Assembly (NCBI RefSeq): GCF_030064675.1
Contig: NZ_CP116413.1
Coordinates: forward strand, 901,001 to 965,000
Reading direction: 5' to 3'
DNA length: 64,000 nt
Origin: Crossiella sp. CA-258035
GTDB lineage: Bacteria > Actinomycetota > Actinomycetes > Mycobacteriales > Pseudonocardiaceae
How positions within the stretch are numbered: the first letter of the stretch is position 1; the number at the start of each line of letters is the position of its first letter. Position numbers and translations under genes: made by a program. The notes under the pieces were generated by a model. It was not told the origin of the DNA, did no database searches, and saw only the letters and a list, made by a program, of their open reading frames with translations. Shown here piece by piece: positions 49,695-57,937 of the stretch.

Positions 49695-50359
49695 CCGCGC
49701 ACCCTGACCAGTCCGTGCTCGTAGGCGATGATCACCAGCTGGGCGCGGTCGCGCGCGTGCAACTTGGCCAGCAGGCGGCCGACGTAGGTCTTCACCGTGG
49801 CCAGGCTCAGGCGCAGCTGGGTCGCGATCTCGTCGTTGGACAGGCCCCGGCCGACCAGGGTGAGGACCTCGCGCTCCCGGTCGGTGACGCCGGTGAGGGG
49901 ACGCGGCTCGAGCCGGGGGTGGGCGGGACCGGGCTGGCGGGTGAACTCCTCGATCAGGCGGCGGGTGACGGTGGGGGCGAGCAGGGACTCGCCCGCGGCG
50001 ATGACGTTGATGGCCTGCAGCAGCTCGCCGGGCGGGGTGTCCTTGAGCAGGAAGCCGGAGGCGCCGGCGCGCAGGGCGGCGAAGACGGCCGAGTCGTCGT
50101 CGAACATGGTGAGCACCAGCACCCGGACCTCTGGCGCCTCGGTGCGCAGCCTGCTGGTGGCCTCGATGCCGTCCAGGACCGGCATGCGGACGTCCATCAG
50201 CACCACGTCCGGGCGCAGTTCGACCGCGAGCCGGACCGCCTCCGCGCCGTTGGCGGCCTCGGCGACCACGGACAGGCCGGGGGCGGTTTCCAGCAGCACC
50301 CGGAAACTGCCGCGGAGCAGGGCCTGGTCGTCGGCGACCAGGACGCGGATGTTGGTCAT
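49691..50359 (-). CDS. NarL/LuxR-family response regulator
   Basis: The 222-residue protein has a receiver domain (about 1-120) with VLVADDQALLRGSF, the phospho-acceptor Asp in VVLMDVRMPVLDG (about 55) and the Lys in FLLKDTPP (about 105). The C-terminal LuxR helix-turn-helix (about 155-215) has LTDREREVL-like GVTDREREVLTLVGRGLSNDEIAT and TVKTYVGRLLAKL. It forms a two-component system with the kinase at 50678. The separation of the two by a 66-base tandem repeat is unusual, because such pairs usually overlap or abut. Confidence 0.9.
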   Translation of the reverse strand: MTNIRVLVADDQALLRGSFRVLLETAPGLSVVAEAANGAEAVRLAVELRPDVVLMDVRMPVLDGIEATSRLRTEAPEVRVLVLTMFDDDSAVFAALRAGASGFLLKDTPPGELLQAINVIAAGESLLAPTVTRRLIEEFTRQPGPAHPRLEPRPLTGVTDREREVLTLVGRGLSNDEIATQLRLSLATVKTYVGRLLAKLHARDRAQLVIIAYEHGLVRVRG

Positions 50360-50379
50360 GGGCGGGGCCAGCGGTGGGG

Positions 50380-50606
50380 TCGGGTGGCGTGCGGGCGGCC
50401 GCCGCTGGCCGGGGGCGGCGGGCAGGGTGAGGACGTGCGGTGCGGTCGGGTGGCGTGCGGGCGGCCGCCACCGGCCCGGGTCGATGGGCAGGCTTGGGAC
50501 CTGCGGTGCGGTCGGGTGGCGTGCGGGCGGCCGCCACCGGCCCGGGTCGACGGGCAGGCTTGGGACCGGCGACGGGGTCGGGTGGCGTCCGGGCGGGGGC
50601 CGCTGT
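50380..50606. repeat. Tandem repeat, 66-base unit, about 3.4 copies
   Basis: The unit starting TCGGGTGGCGTGCGGGCGGC begins at 50380, 50446, 50512 and 50578, exactly 66 bases apart. Copies two and three are nearly identical; copy one has diverged in its second half and copy four stops after about 28 bases. The array occupies most of the 318 bases between the kinase stop (50678) and the regulator start (50359). Because 66 is a multiple of three, open frames persist on both strands, which I read as a side effect rather than a gene. The array could change the distance or coupling between kinase and regulator. Confidence 0.85.
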
Positions 50607-50677
50607 CACGAGCGTGCAGGTGGGGCTGGGTCATTCGGGCCGCCGGTGGGGCAGGTGGCGTGCGCGGCGGGGGTGGG

Positions 50678-51745
50678 TCATGAAGGTCGCTTTCGGGGCA
50701 GGGTGGCGTGCAGGTGGAAGCCGCCGTCCGGGGCGGGGCCTGCGTGGAAGTCGCCTTCGTACAGGGCCACTCGCTCCCGGATGCCGGTGAGGCCGTGGCC
50801 GCCGGGGCGGGGGTCGCCGCCGGGGCCATTGTCGGTCACCTCGATCGTCACCGCCTCGTCGGTGCCGGTCACCCGCACCTGACAGGTCGCGGGGGCCGCG
50901 TGGCGGATCACGTTGGTCACCGCCTCCTGGACGATGCGCAGCACGGTGAGCCGCAATGCTTCCGGCAGGTCGTCCAGCCGGACGGTGGCCTCGATCTGGA
51001 CGCCGGCCTCGCGGGCGCCGGCGAACAGCTCGTCCAGGTCCGGGGGCTGGAGGTCGTCGGTGCGCAGGACGCTGAGCAGGCGGCGGGTTTCGGCCAGGGC
51101 TTCCTTGCTGGTGGTCTCGATGACGCGCAGGGCGGCTCTGGTCTCCTCCGGCCTGGTCTCGGCGACGAAGTTGGCCACCGCGGCCTTGACCGCGATCAGG
51201 CCCATGCCGTGGGCCACCACGTCGTGCAGTTCGCGGGCGATGCGTAATCGCTCGTCCAGGCGGATCTGCCGGGCCTGCTGGGCCGCCAGGTCGGCCGCCT
51301 GGGTCCGGCGCTCGCGGAGCAGTTCGCCGGTGAGCCAGGCCAGCAGCGCGAACACCGCCGCGACCGGGGCGAAGGCCCAGCCTGCCGGTAACCACAGGGC
51401 GCCGACGGCGGCCGCGGTCAGGCACAGGGCCAGCGCTGTGACCGACTCGCGGCGCGGGCGCAGCGTGGTGGCGGTGTAGAGGACCAGGGCGACCGTGACG
51501 AACGGGTCCCACAGCGTGCCGCTGAGCGCGACCGCCACCGCGAGCGCGAGCATGGTTCGCGGCCAGAGCCTGCGCAGGGCCACCGCCGTGCCTGCCAGCA
51601 GTGCGGCCGCGGTGGCCAGCACCATGGTCGGCACCTCGTTGGACTGGGCCAGCCAGAGGTTCCCGGCCACCGCGAAGTTCGCGATGGCCAGCAGCAGTCC
51701 GGTCAGGACGTCCAGGAGGACCAGGTGTCGGCGTGGGGTGAGCAC
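50678..51745 (-). CDS. NarL-type sensor histidine kinase
   Basis: Starting from the GTG at 51745 (reading LTPRRHLVLLD) the protein has 355 residues; a longer frame upstream has no membrane or domain support. There are about four to five membrane segments (about 10-140), then a HisKA_3 dimerisation domain with LRIARELHDVVAHGMGL (His near 175) and an HATPase domain (about 260-350) with RIVQEAVTNVIRHA, VTDNGPGGDPRPGGHGLTGIRERV. The kinase senses a membrane or extracellular signal and phosphorylates the regulator at 49691. The start codon has no clear ribosome-binding site, so it could be a few codons away. Confidence 0.86.
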   Translation of the reverse strand: MLTPRRHLVLLDVLTGLLLAIANFAVAGNLWLAQSNEVPTMVLATAAALLAGTAVALRRLWPRTMLALAVAVALSGTLWDPFVTVALVLYTATTLRPRRESVTALALCLTAAAVGALWLPAGWAFAPVAAVFALLAWLTGELLRERRTQAADLAAQQARQIRLDERLRIARELHDVVAHGMGLIAVKAAVANFVAETRPEETRAALRVIETTSKEALAETRRLLSVLRTDDLQPPDLDELFAGAREAGVQIEATVRLDDLPEALRLTVLRIVQEAVTNVIRHAAPATCQVRVTGTDEAVTIEVTDNGPGGDPRPGGHGLTGIRERVALYEGDFHAGPAPDGGFHLHATLPRKRPS

Positions 51746-51878
51746 GGGAGTGACGCTAGCCCGGTCGCGGCGGGTTGGGATCAGACCAGGGTGGATCAGA
51801 CCCAGGTAGGACTCCGGGGTGCGGAGTGTCCATTGTGGTCCGATGTGCCGGGGCGGGCTGGGCGGCAGGCTGGAAGCC

Positions 51879-52574
51879 ATGACCGCGCAACCATTTCCCG
51901 GCCGTTGGCTCGGCGGGGCCAGCCTGGTCCTCGGACCGCTGCTGCTGCTCGCCGCCGTGTTCACCCGGCACGGCACCTACTTCTTCTTCCCGGCCCAGCT
52001 GGCCGGTTACGCCGCCGATCCGGTGCGGATGACCGTGTCCTACGGCCTGTTCGCGGTGGGCATGGTGCTGCTGTTGCCTGCCGTGCTCGTACTGGCCGCC
52101 CGGGCGGGCGGGGTGTGGGCCGGGCTGGGCGCGAGCCTGGTGCTGCTCGGCCTGTTCGCCCGGATCTTCCACGCGGGGGTGGACTACCTGGCCTTCCGGC
52201 TGGTCGACGGGCAGGGCGCGGAGGCGGCCGCCGCGGTCGTCGGCGCCGCGTACCCGGTGCCGCACGTGTTCACCTTCGCCTCGTTCGCGGTGGTGCTCGG
52301 CTGGCCGGTACTCGCGTTCGGGGTCTATCGCGCCGGGGTGCTCGGGCCGGTGCGGGCGGTCGCGCTGGCGGCGATGACCGCGTTACCGGTGGGAGTGCTC
52401 AAGGGGGCCACCATCTCCTCGATGGTCGCGGTGGTGGCGTTGTCCGTGGCGCTGGTCCCGCTCGGGGTGAGGGTGCTGCGCGCCGGGCCGCGGCCGAGCC
52501 GTCGGCAGTGGTTCACCTTCGCCGGGGGCGCGGTCGCGGTGGTGGGGCTCGGCCTGCTCTCGTTGCACGGCTGA
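51879..52574 (+). CDS. Multi-pass membrane protein
   Basis: The ATG at 51879, with GGAAG five bases upstream, gives 231 residues with six or seven predicted membrane segments (for example LVLGPLLLLAAVF, GLFAVGMVLLLPAVLVLAA, GLGASLVLLGLFARIF, FTFASFAVVLGWPVLAF and FAGGAVAVVGLGLLSL). It belongs to the broad group of DUF4386-like or unnamed actinobacterial integral membrane proteins. No conserved polar motif points to a function. It is divergent from the sensor kinase, which could be its regulator. Confidence 0.68.
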   Translation: MTAQPFPGRWLGGASLVLGPLLLLAAVFTRHGTYFFFPAQLAGYAADPVRMTVSYGLFAVGMVLLLPAVLVLAARAGGVWAGLGASLVLLGLFARIFHAGVDYLAFRLVDGQGAEAAAAVVGAAYPVPHVFTFASFAVVLGWPVLAFGVYRAGVLGPVRAVALAAMTALPVGVLKGATISSMVAVVALSVALVPLGVRVLRAGPRPSRRQWFTFAGGAVAVVGLGLLSLHG

Positions 52575-52773
52575 CCGCTGGAATTCACCGCTGAGTTTCA
52601 TCGCGCACCAGTTGTGGCAATCGAGGTGTTCGTTGCGACACAATGATTTCCCTGAACGTGGGATGACCTGACGGACACTCCCTCCTTTCGTAGGGGGTTT
52701 CCTGTCTGTTTCCTGTTGGAAAGCGCGTTCCGATGGTCTGGTTCCAACTTGAATCAGTAGCTTCTTCTGTACT

Positions 52774-52785
52774 GGGGAACTCCGG
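52774..52785 (+). promoter_or_regulatory. GGGGAACTCCGG element upstream of first doxX gene
   Basis: GGGGAACTCCGG ends exactly 38 bases before the ATG at 52824. The same 12 bases end exactly 38 bases before the start of the second DoxX gene (53307-53318). The GGGAAC core resembles -35 boxes of alternative sigma factors, so a shared promoter is possible. The other 250 bases before this gene show no further gene. Confidence 0.4.
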
Positions 52786-52823
52786 CGCTGACGGCGGCGC
52801 CGGATCTGGAAGGAGTCAAGTCA

Positions 52824-53252
52824 ATGCAGCCACTTCGGGATCTCACCCTGTTACTGGGGCGGGTCGTCGTCGGCGTGGTCTTCATCTACCACGGCTGGCA
52901 GAAGCTCGTCACCAACGGGATCGAGGGTGTGGCCGCCGGCTTCGGGAAGATTGGCATCCCGCTGCCCACGGTGTCCGCGTGGTTCGCCTCGCTGGTCGAA
53001 CTGGTCGGTGGCGCGGCCTTCATCATCGGTATCGGTCTGCCGCTGGTCGGTGTGCTGTTCGCGGTCGTGATGGCAGGTGCCGGGTTCTTCGTGCACTTCA
53101 GCAAGGGCTTCGGCCTGCCCGGTGGTTACGAGTACGTGCTGACCCTGCTGGCGGCGGGTCTGGCGTTCGGCTTCAACGGCGGCCGGTACTCCCTGGACGC
53201 GGTCCTCGGGATCGGTCAACCGAAACGCGAACGAGCGACCGTCGGCGCCTGA
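52824..53252 (+). CDS. DoxX family membrane protein
   Basis: The 142-residue protein starts at ATG 52824 with GGAAGGAG upstream. Features of DoxX are LGRVVVGVVFIYHGWQKLVTNGIEGVAAGFGKIGIP, FASLVELVGGAAFIIGIGLPLVG and FGLPGGYEYVLTLLAAGLAFGFNGGGR-type end. There are four membrane segments. DoxX-like proteins relate to thiosulfate:quinone oxidoreductase subunits and to oxidative stress proteins that work with thiol systems. The second DoxX gene follows after 105 bases and has the same upstream element. Confidence 0.85.
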   Translation: MQPLRDLTLLLGRVVVGVVFIYHGWQKLVTNGIEGVAAGFGKIGIPLPTVSAWFASLVELVGGAAFIIGIGLPLVGVLFAVVMAGAGFFVHFSKGFGLPGGYEYVLTLLAAGLAFGFNGGRYSLDAVLGIGQPKRERATVGA

Positions 53253-53306
53253 TTGCCTGCGCAACCGAAACCCGCTGACGCATCCGCGTTCACTCGCTCG
53301 TGTGAC

Positions 53307-53318
53307 GGGGAACTCCGG
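53307..53318 (+). promoter_or_regulatory. GGGGAACTCCGG element upstream of second doxX gene
   Basis: The 12-base element is identical in sequence and in distance to the start codon (38 bases) to that before the first DoxX gene. Here it also begins an imperfect palindrome, GGGGAACTCCGG followed by two bases and then CCGGAACTCCCC. The shared element suggests either common regulation or recent duplication including the promoter. Confidence 0.4.
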
Positions 53319-53356
53319 TAGCCGGAACTCCCCTCTTCGAGCGAAGGAGCCTGACG

Positions 53357-53773
53357 ATGGTGCGCTCAGCGGGTTTCGCGTTGCTGCTCGGCCGTATCGC
53401 GGTCGGCCTGGTGTTCATCCTCAACGGCTGGCACAAGCTGATGGTCGCCGGGATGGACGCGACCGTGGCCAACTTCAGCAAGGCCGGCTACCCGGTACCT
53501 GAGTTCATGGCCTGGTTCACCGCGCTGGTCGAGCTGATCGGCGGCGCGCTGTTCATCCTGGGTGTGGCGCTGCCGCTGATCGGCGTGCTGCTGGCGATCG
53601 TCTCGGTGCTCGGCATCCTGTTCGTCACGGCCAAGAACGGGTTCTGGATCCACAACGGCGGCTACGAGTACCAGCTGGTGCTGGCCTGCACCTCGCTGGC
53701 GCTGGGCTTCGCCGGCGGCGAGGTCGGCGTCGGCAGCTACTACCGCCGACGCCGCCATCCCGTTGCCGCCTAA
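53357..53773 (+). CDS. DoxX family membrane protein, tandem copy
   Basis: The 138-residue protein (ATG, with GAAGGAGCC upstream) has the DoxX pattern: LLLGRIAVGLVFILNGWHKLMVAGMDATVANFSKAGYP, FTALVELIGGALFILGVALPLIG, GGYEYQLVLACTSLALGFAGG. Four membrane segments are predicted. It is clearly a paralogue of the previous gene. The 3' end overlaps the convergent TIGR03089 gene by four bases. Function as for the first copy: membrane redox or stress protein, inferred from the family. Confidence 0.85.
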   Translation: MVRSAGFALLLGRIAVGLVFILNGWHKLMVAGMDATVANFSKAGYPVPEFMAWFTALVELIGGALFILGVALPLIGVLLAIVSVLGILFVTAKNGFWIHNGGYEYQLVLACTSLALGFAGGEVGVGSYYRRRRHPVAA

Positions 53774-54474
53774 CGAAGTTCGCGGGTGATCCGCTCGGTG
53801 TCCTTGCGGGCGGCGAGCTTGCTCTCGTCCAGGTGCACGCACTGGACCAGCGAGCCGCCGCCCGCCAGCACCGCGAGCAACCCGTCCAGCACGCCCGCGC
53901 CGGTGTTCCAGTCCACAGTGGACAGAACGCGGTCCTCGGGGCCGAAACCGAGTTCGGCCGCGCGCTTGGCCGCCAGGTCCAGAAGTTCGTCCACAGTGGA
54001 CTCTCCGAGGGCGGGCGTGTCGCCGGGCACCTCGTCGTAGGGCAGGAAGTCGTCCCCGTGCACGCGGGCCTCGGAGATGTAGTCCAGCACCCCGGGCGGG
54101 GTGTCGCCGAGACCCCGGCCCATCGGGTCCAGCGAGGCCGCCGCCACCGTGCGCGCGCCGGGCGCGTCCCCGCCGGGACCGGTGAAGCAGACCTCGGTGC
54201 CAGCCGGGTCGAACCGCACGCTCGCCCCGCACCACCAGGAGCCCAGCAGCACCCCGACGGTCTGCCAGTGCGTCGGCAGCAGCACCCCGACCGGGGTGCC
54301 CGCCTCCACGTCCAGCTCGTCGCGCAGCCAGTTCGCGGTCTTGCTGGCCCAGTTGGCCATGGTGGCCCTGGACAGCTCGATCCGGACGCCGGTCGCGTCG
54401 TCGTAGTAGGTGATCAGCGGCCGCGCCGGGTCGGCACGCAGCAGCGGGCGGAACAGCTTCTCGGTGATGCTCAT
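53770..54474 (-). CDS. TIGR03089 family protein
   Basis: The 234-residue protein resembles the N-terminal part of AMP-forming acyl-CoA ligases, with RPLITYYDDATGVRIELSRATMANWASKTANWLRDEL and GTPVGVLLPTHWQTVGVLLG, but is far too short to be a full ligase. This is how the actinobacterial TIGR03089 family is described, and its place beside LytR-CpsA-Psr genes is the same as Rv3268. No AMP-binding P-loop or lysine region is present, so it is probably not a ligase. It may be a structural or regulatory protein in cell-wall synthesis. It is 12 bases after the stop of nothing on its own strand and follows the LCP gene in direction. Confidence 0.8.
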   Translation of the reverse strand: MSITEKLFRPLLRADPARPLITYYDDATGVRIELSRATMANWASKTANWLRDELDVEAGTPVGVLLPTHWQTVGVLLGSWWCGASVRFDPAGTEVCFTGPGGDAPGARTVAAASLDPMGRGLGDTPPGVLDYISEARVHGDDFLPYDEVPGDTPALGESTVDELLDLAAKRAAELGFGPEDRVLSTVDWNTGAGVLDGLLAVLAGGGSLVQCVHLDESKLAARKDTERITRELR

Positions 54475-54486
54475 GGTGCCAATCCC

Positions 54487-56040
54487 TCAGTACACGCAGC
54501 GGACACCGTTGGCGGTGATCGGTTCGTCCGCCTCCACCGGCTGCCGCCGGGCGGGCTCGCCGACCGCTCCATCCAAACGCACCTGCCCCGGCCCGCCCAA
54601 CCGCGCAGGTGGCGAGGTCGACGGCGGCGGCTCCGGCTTGGTCAGCCCGGCCACGAACGAGCGGACCTGTTCCCGGTCCACGGTGACGATGCTTTGGCCG
54701 CGGTCGTTGCGGGCGCCCACGCCGGTGACCGGGATGGTGCGGAACTCCACGTTGCCGCCTGCCAGGCCCTGCATCTGCTGGGCGAAGCGCAGCGGGTCCC
54801 AGCCCGCGTCCATCACGATCGACTTCTTCGCCGCCTCCATCAGCGCGCCCAGCTTGCCCGGGTTGGTCAGCGTGCCGGAGGAGAGGATCTTGTTCACCAC
54901 CGAGGCCATGAACACCTGCTGGCGCACGATGCGGTCCAGGTCGCTGCGCGGCAACCCGTTGCGCTGCCGGACGAAGGCCAGCGCGTCACCGCCGGAGATG
55001 GTCTGCGGCCCGGCCCGGAAGCTGGCCCCGGAGTCCGGGTCGCTGGTGGAGCGGCGCAGGCACACGTCCACCCCGCCGACCGCCTCGGTGAGCAGGTAGA
55101 AGCCGTAGAGGTTGACCTCGGCGTAGTGGTCGATGCGCAGCCCGGTCAGCTCCTGCACGGTCTGCGCCAGCGCCAGCCGCCCGCCCTGGTGCGACTCCTT
55201 GTCCAGCCGCGCGTGGTCGCGCACACCCTCGGCCTTGAGCTGGTCGATCCGCCGGTTCTTGCCCCTGGCGTAGGCGGAGTTGATCTTCTCCTCGCCGATG
55301 CCGGGCACCGTGGTGTAGGTGTCGCGCGGGATGGAGATGGCGGTGGCCCTGCGGCCGTCGTCAGGCACCCGCAGCACGATGATGGTGTCGGTGTTCACCC
55401 CGCCGTCGTTGGCCTCGGTGCGCAGCTTCTTCAACAGCCCGGCGGGCAATGGATTGCCCTCGGCGTCGGTGCGGCTGTCGCTGCCCACCAGCAGGATGTC
55501 GGTGGCCCCGTCCTTGGCCTCCGGCGCGTTCGGCGCCTGGCCGAGCTCGGTGATCAGGTCGGTGGTGGTGACGTTGTCCTCGATCCGCGACACCGTGGCC
55601 CAGCTGATCCCGGTCGCGGTGAGCACCGCCACCGAGAGCAGCGCGGCGACGGTGCGCGCCGAGACCAGTCCCGCGGTCTTCCACCGGCTGCGGCGCCGGG
55701 GCGCGGCGGGCGGCTCGGCGCCGTCCAGCGGGGCCCACTTCGGTTGCGGCCCAACGGCTGCCGCGGCCAGACCGGTCGCGTCGCCGTCGCGCGGGTCGTC
55801 ATCGGCCGGGGTCTCGTCGCGCGCTTCGGCGGCCCGCTCGGCCACTTCGGCGTCGGTGGCGTGCCCGGCGACCTCGGCACCGTCGCTCGCCTCGGCGGCC
55901 CGCCCGGCTGCCGACGCGTCGTCCTCCTGCTGCTCGTGCTCGGCGGCCCGCCCGGCCGCCGTGGTGTCCGCTTCGGTTTCCCTGTCCCCGGCCGACGCTC
56001 GCGCGCCGTCCTGGTTCGGACGTGGTCCTTGCTCCTCCAC
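54487..56040 (-). CDS. LytR-CpsA-Psr family protein
   Basis: The 517-residue protein has a long acidic Ala/Glu-rich cytosolic start (about 1-135), one membrane helix (about 142-162), and the LCP domain (about 195-410). The domain has DILLVGSDSRTDA, AISIPRDTYTTVPG (with the Arg that binds pyrophosphate), KINSAYARGK, VDHYAEV-type IDHYAEVNLYGFYLL and FVRQRNGLPRSDLDRI. LCP enzymes transfer cell wall polymers, such as arabinogalactan, to peptidoglycan. The C-terminal 60 residues lack the LytR_C domain found in the neighbouring protein. The ends are joined with the TIGR03089 gene (12 bases). The membrane-proximal acidic start is long for the family. Confidence 0.88.
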   Translation of the reverse strand: MEEQGPRPNQDGARASAGDRETEADTTAAGRAAEHEQQEDDASAAGRAAEASDGAEVAGHATDAEVAERAAEARDETPADDDPRDGDATGLAAAAVGPQPKWAPLDGAEPPAAPRRRSRWKTAGLVSARTVAALLSVAVLTATGISWATVSRIEDNVTTTDLITELGQAPNAPEAKDGATDILLVGSDSRTDAEGNPLPAGLLKKLRTEANDGGVNTDTIIVLRVPDDGRRATAISIPRDTYTTVPGIGEEKINSAYARGKNRRIDQLKAEGVRDHARLDKESHQGGRLALAQTVQELTGLRIDHYAEVNLYGFYLLTEAVGGVDVCLRRSTSDPDSGASFRAGPQTISGGDALAFVRQRNGLPRSDLDRIVRQQVFMASVVNKILSSGTLTNPGKLGALMEAAKKSIVMDAGWDPLRFAQQMQGLAGGNVEFRTIPVTGVGARNDRGQSIVTVDREQVRSFVAGLTKPEPPPSTSPPARLGGPGQVRLDGAVGEPARRQPVEADEPITANGVRCVY

Positions 56041-56085
56041 GTCCCCGCCTCCCTGTTGAACGTGCTGATTTCCCCCGTCGCCAGC

Positions 56086-57768
56086 CTAGTTCACGCAGGT
56101 GACACCCTCGGCCGTGATCGGCTCATTGCCCGGTGCGGCGGCTGGGCCGACCGAGTCCACCCCATCGAGTGATACGGGGCCGGTGGCGGCCAGGCCGTTC
56201 CTGCCGGGGCCCTTGTAGTCCTTGCCGAGGTAGACCTCCACGGTGCCCGCGACCACCTTCGAGTTCTCCTCCGCCGCAACCCCGCCCAGCGCGGCGGCGA
56301 CCTTGTCCCCGTTGGCCTTCTCGCCCTTGGCGTAGCGCACCACGGTCTTCGCCCTGGCCGGCGCGTTGTCGCTCTTGCCCTTGGGGAATCCCTTGGCCGC
56401 CAACGCGTCCTGCACCTTGGTGGCCAGGCCGGTGGTGGTCGTGGTGTTGAACACGTCCACCTTGACCGCCGTGGTGTCAGGGCCGCTGCCGCCGGTGCTG
56501 GAGGGGGTGGTGGTGCTGGGTGGCGCGGCCGGGCCGCCGGTGATCAGCTGCTTGGCGAACTCCTTGACCTTCGCCGGGTTGACGCTGAACACGTCCTGCC
56601 CGTCCGGGCTCTTGATCGAGTCGCCCACCGGCATGGTCTCGAAGCTGATCCGGCCGCCCGCCATGCCCTGCATCTGCTGGGCGAAGGCGATCACGTCCCA
56701 GTGCTGGTCCAGCACGATCGACTTCTTCAGCGCCTCGATCAAGTTGGTCAGCTTGGTGCTGTCGGTCAGCGTGCCGCCGGAGAGGATCTTCTTTGCCAGG
56801 CCGGCCATGAACACCTGCTGGCGCACCACCCGGTCCAGGTCGCTGCGCGGCAGGCCGTAGCGCTGACGGACGAAGGCCAGCGCGTCGCCGCCGGAGATGG
56901 TCTGCGGGCCTGCCTTGAAGTTCGCGCCGGACTTCTCGTCCTTGGTGGCCTTGTTCAGGCACACGTCCACGCCGCCGACGGCTTTGGTGATCTCGTAGAA
57001 GCCGAGCAGGTTCACCTCGGCGTAGTGGTCGATGTCCACCCCCGAGAGGTTCTCCAGGGTCTTGATCAGCACCTTGGAGCCCGCGGTGTTGGCCTCGCGC
57101 TCCTGCTCCGGCTTGCTCTTGCCGGAGTTGCGCAGCTGTTTGAGCGCGGCGTTGCGGCCGAAGGCGTAGGCGGAGTTGACCTTGTTCTTGCCGTGGCCGG
57201 GCACCTCGACGTAGGAGTCGCGCGGGAAGGACATCGCGCTGGCCTTGCTGCCGTCGTTGGGGATGCGGATCAGGATCAGCGAGTCGGTGAGGTGGCCCTC
57301 GTTGTCGCCGGCGCGCAGCTCCTGGAGCATCGCCTTGGGCAGCGGGTTGCCCTGCGCGTCCACCCGGGAGTCGTTGCCCACCAGCAGGATGTCGGTGGCG
57401 CCGTCGGCCGCGGTGCCGGTCCGCTTCTCGATCACGTCGTTCTTGGTGAGCCCGTCCTGCAGGTCGCCGAGCTTGCCGTAGGCGAACCCGGCGACCAGCA
57501 GCACGGTGGCCGAGGTGATCGCGACCACGGTCTTGGCCGCGCGCAGCGCCTGCCGCTTGCCCTGTGCCTGGGCGGAGAGCTTCGGGGCTGCCTTGGCGGG
57601 GTCAGCCGGGCGGGATCTGGCCTGTTCCCGCGGTGCCGGACGGCCGCCTCCCTGACGTGCCGCACCCGGTTCCGGGGCTGGACGTCTCCGGTCGCCCTGG
57701 CTGGCAGGCGGCGCGGGGCGGCGGGGGCGGCCATAAGGGTCGCCGGGCCGCTGGGGCCGGTCGTCCAA
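56086..57768 (-). CDS. LytR-CpsA-Psr family protein with LytR_C domain
   Basis: A TTG at 57768 with GGAGGAGAACGGAG before it is the best start (560 residues); an ATG at 57840 gives 24 more. The protein has a basic Pro/Arg-rich cytosolic start, a membrane helix (about 77-97), an LCP domain (about 120-350; DILLVGNDSRVDA, AMSFPRDSYVEVPGHG, FVRQRYGLPRSDLDRV) and a C-terminal LytR_C domain (about 420-520; VKVDVFNTTTTTGLATKVQDAL). It should join wall polymers to peptidoglycan. It corresponds to Rv3267 in position. The second, shorter LCP gene follows. rmlB is divergent 170 bases away. Confidence 0.88.
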   Translation of the reverse strand: MDDRPQRPGDPYGRPRRPAPPASQGDRRRPAPEPGAARQGGGRPAPREQARSRPADPAKAAPKLSAQAQGKRQALRAAKTVVAITSATVLLVAGFAYGKLGDLQDGLTKNDVIEKRTGTAADGATDILLVGNDSRVDAQGNPLPKAMLQELRAGDNEGHLTDSLILIRIPNDGSKASAMSFPRDSYVEVPGHGKNKVNSAYAFGRNAALKQLRNSGKSKPEQEREANTAGSKVLIKTLENLSGVDIDHYAEVNLLGFYEITKAVGGVDVCLNKATKDEKSGANFKAGPQTISGGDALAFVRQRYGLPRSDLDRVVRQQVFMAGLAKKILSGGTLTDSTKLTNLIEALKKSIVLDQHWDVIAFAQQMQGMAGGRISFETMPVGDSIKSPDGQDVFSVNPAKVKEFAKQLITGGPAAPPSTTTPSSTGGSGPDTTAVKVDVFNTTTTTGLATKVQDALAAKGFPKGKSDNAPARAKTVVRYAKGEKANGDKVAAALGGVAAEENSKVVAGTVEVYLGKDYKGPGRNGLAATGPVSLDGVDSVGPAAAPGNEPITAEGVTCVN

Positions 57769-57937
57769 CTCCGTTCTCCTCCCGGTTGAATCGCACCAGA
57801 TTATCGGTGGTGCGGCGCCCCGTTCGCCGGTCGCCGACATAACGTGGACGCATCAGACAGTTTCCTGGTTGCTACTCGTGACAGACTGCGACCGGATTGG
57901 CGCCAGATCGCGCGGCAGGGTTTTGGGGAGGATACGG

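Noticed and set aside
50380-50606. Possible CRISPR array
   Set aside because: The units are contiguous 66-base tandem copies without unique spacers, and no cas genes are near.
50356-50829. 157-codon minus-strand frame across the 66-base repeats, overlapping the regulator start by four bases
   Set aside because: It overlaps the kinase 3' end, and its translation is a Pro/Arg repeat created by a repeat unit that is a multiple of three. The four-base overlap with the regulator is tempting, but no domain or ribosome site supports it.
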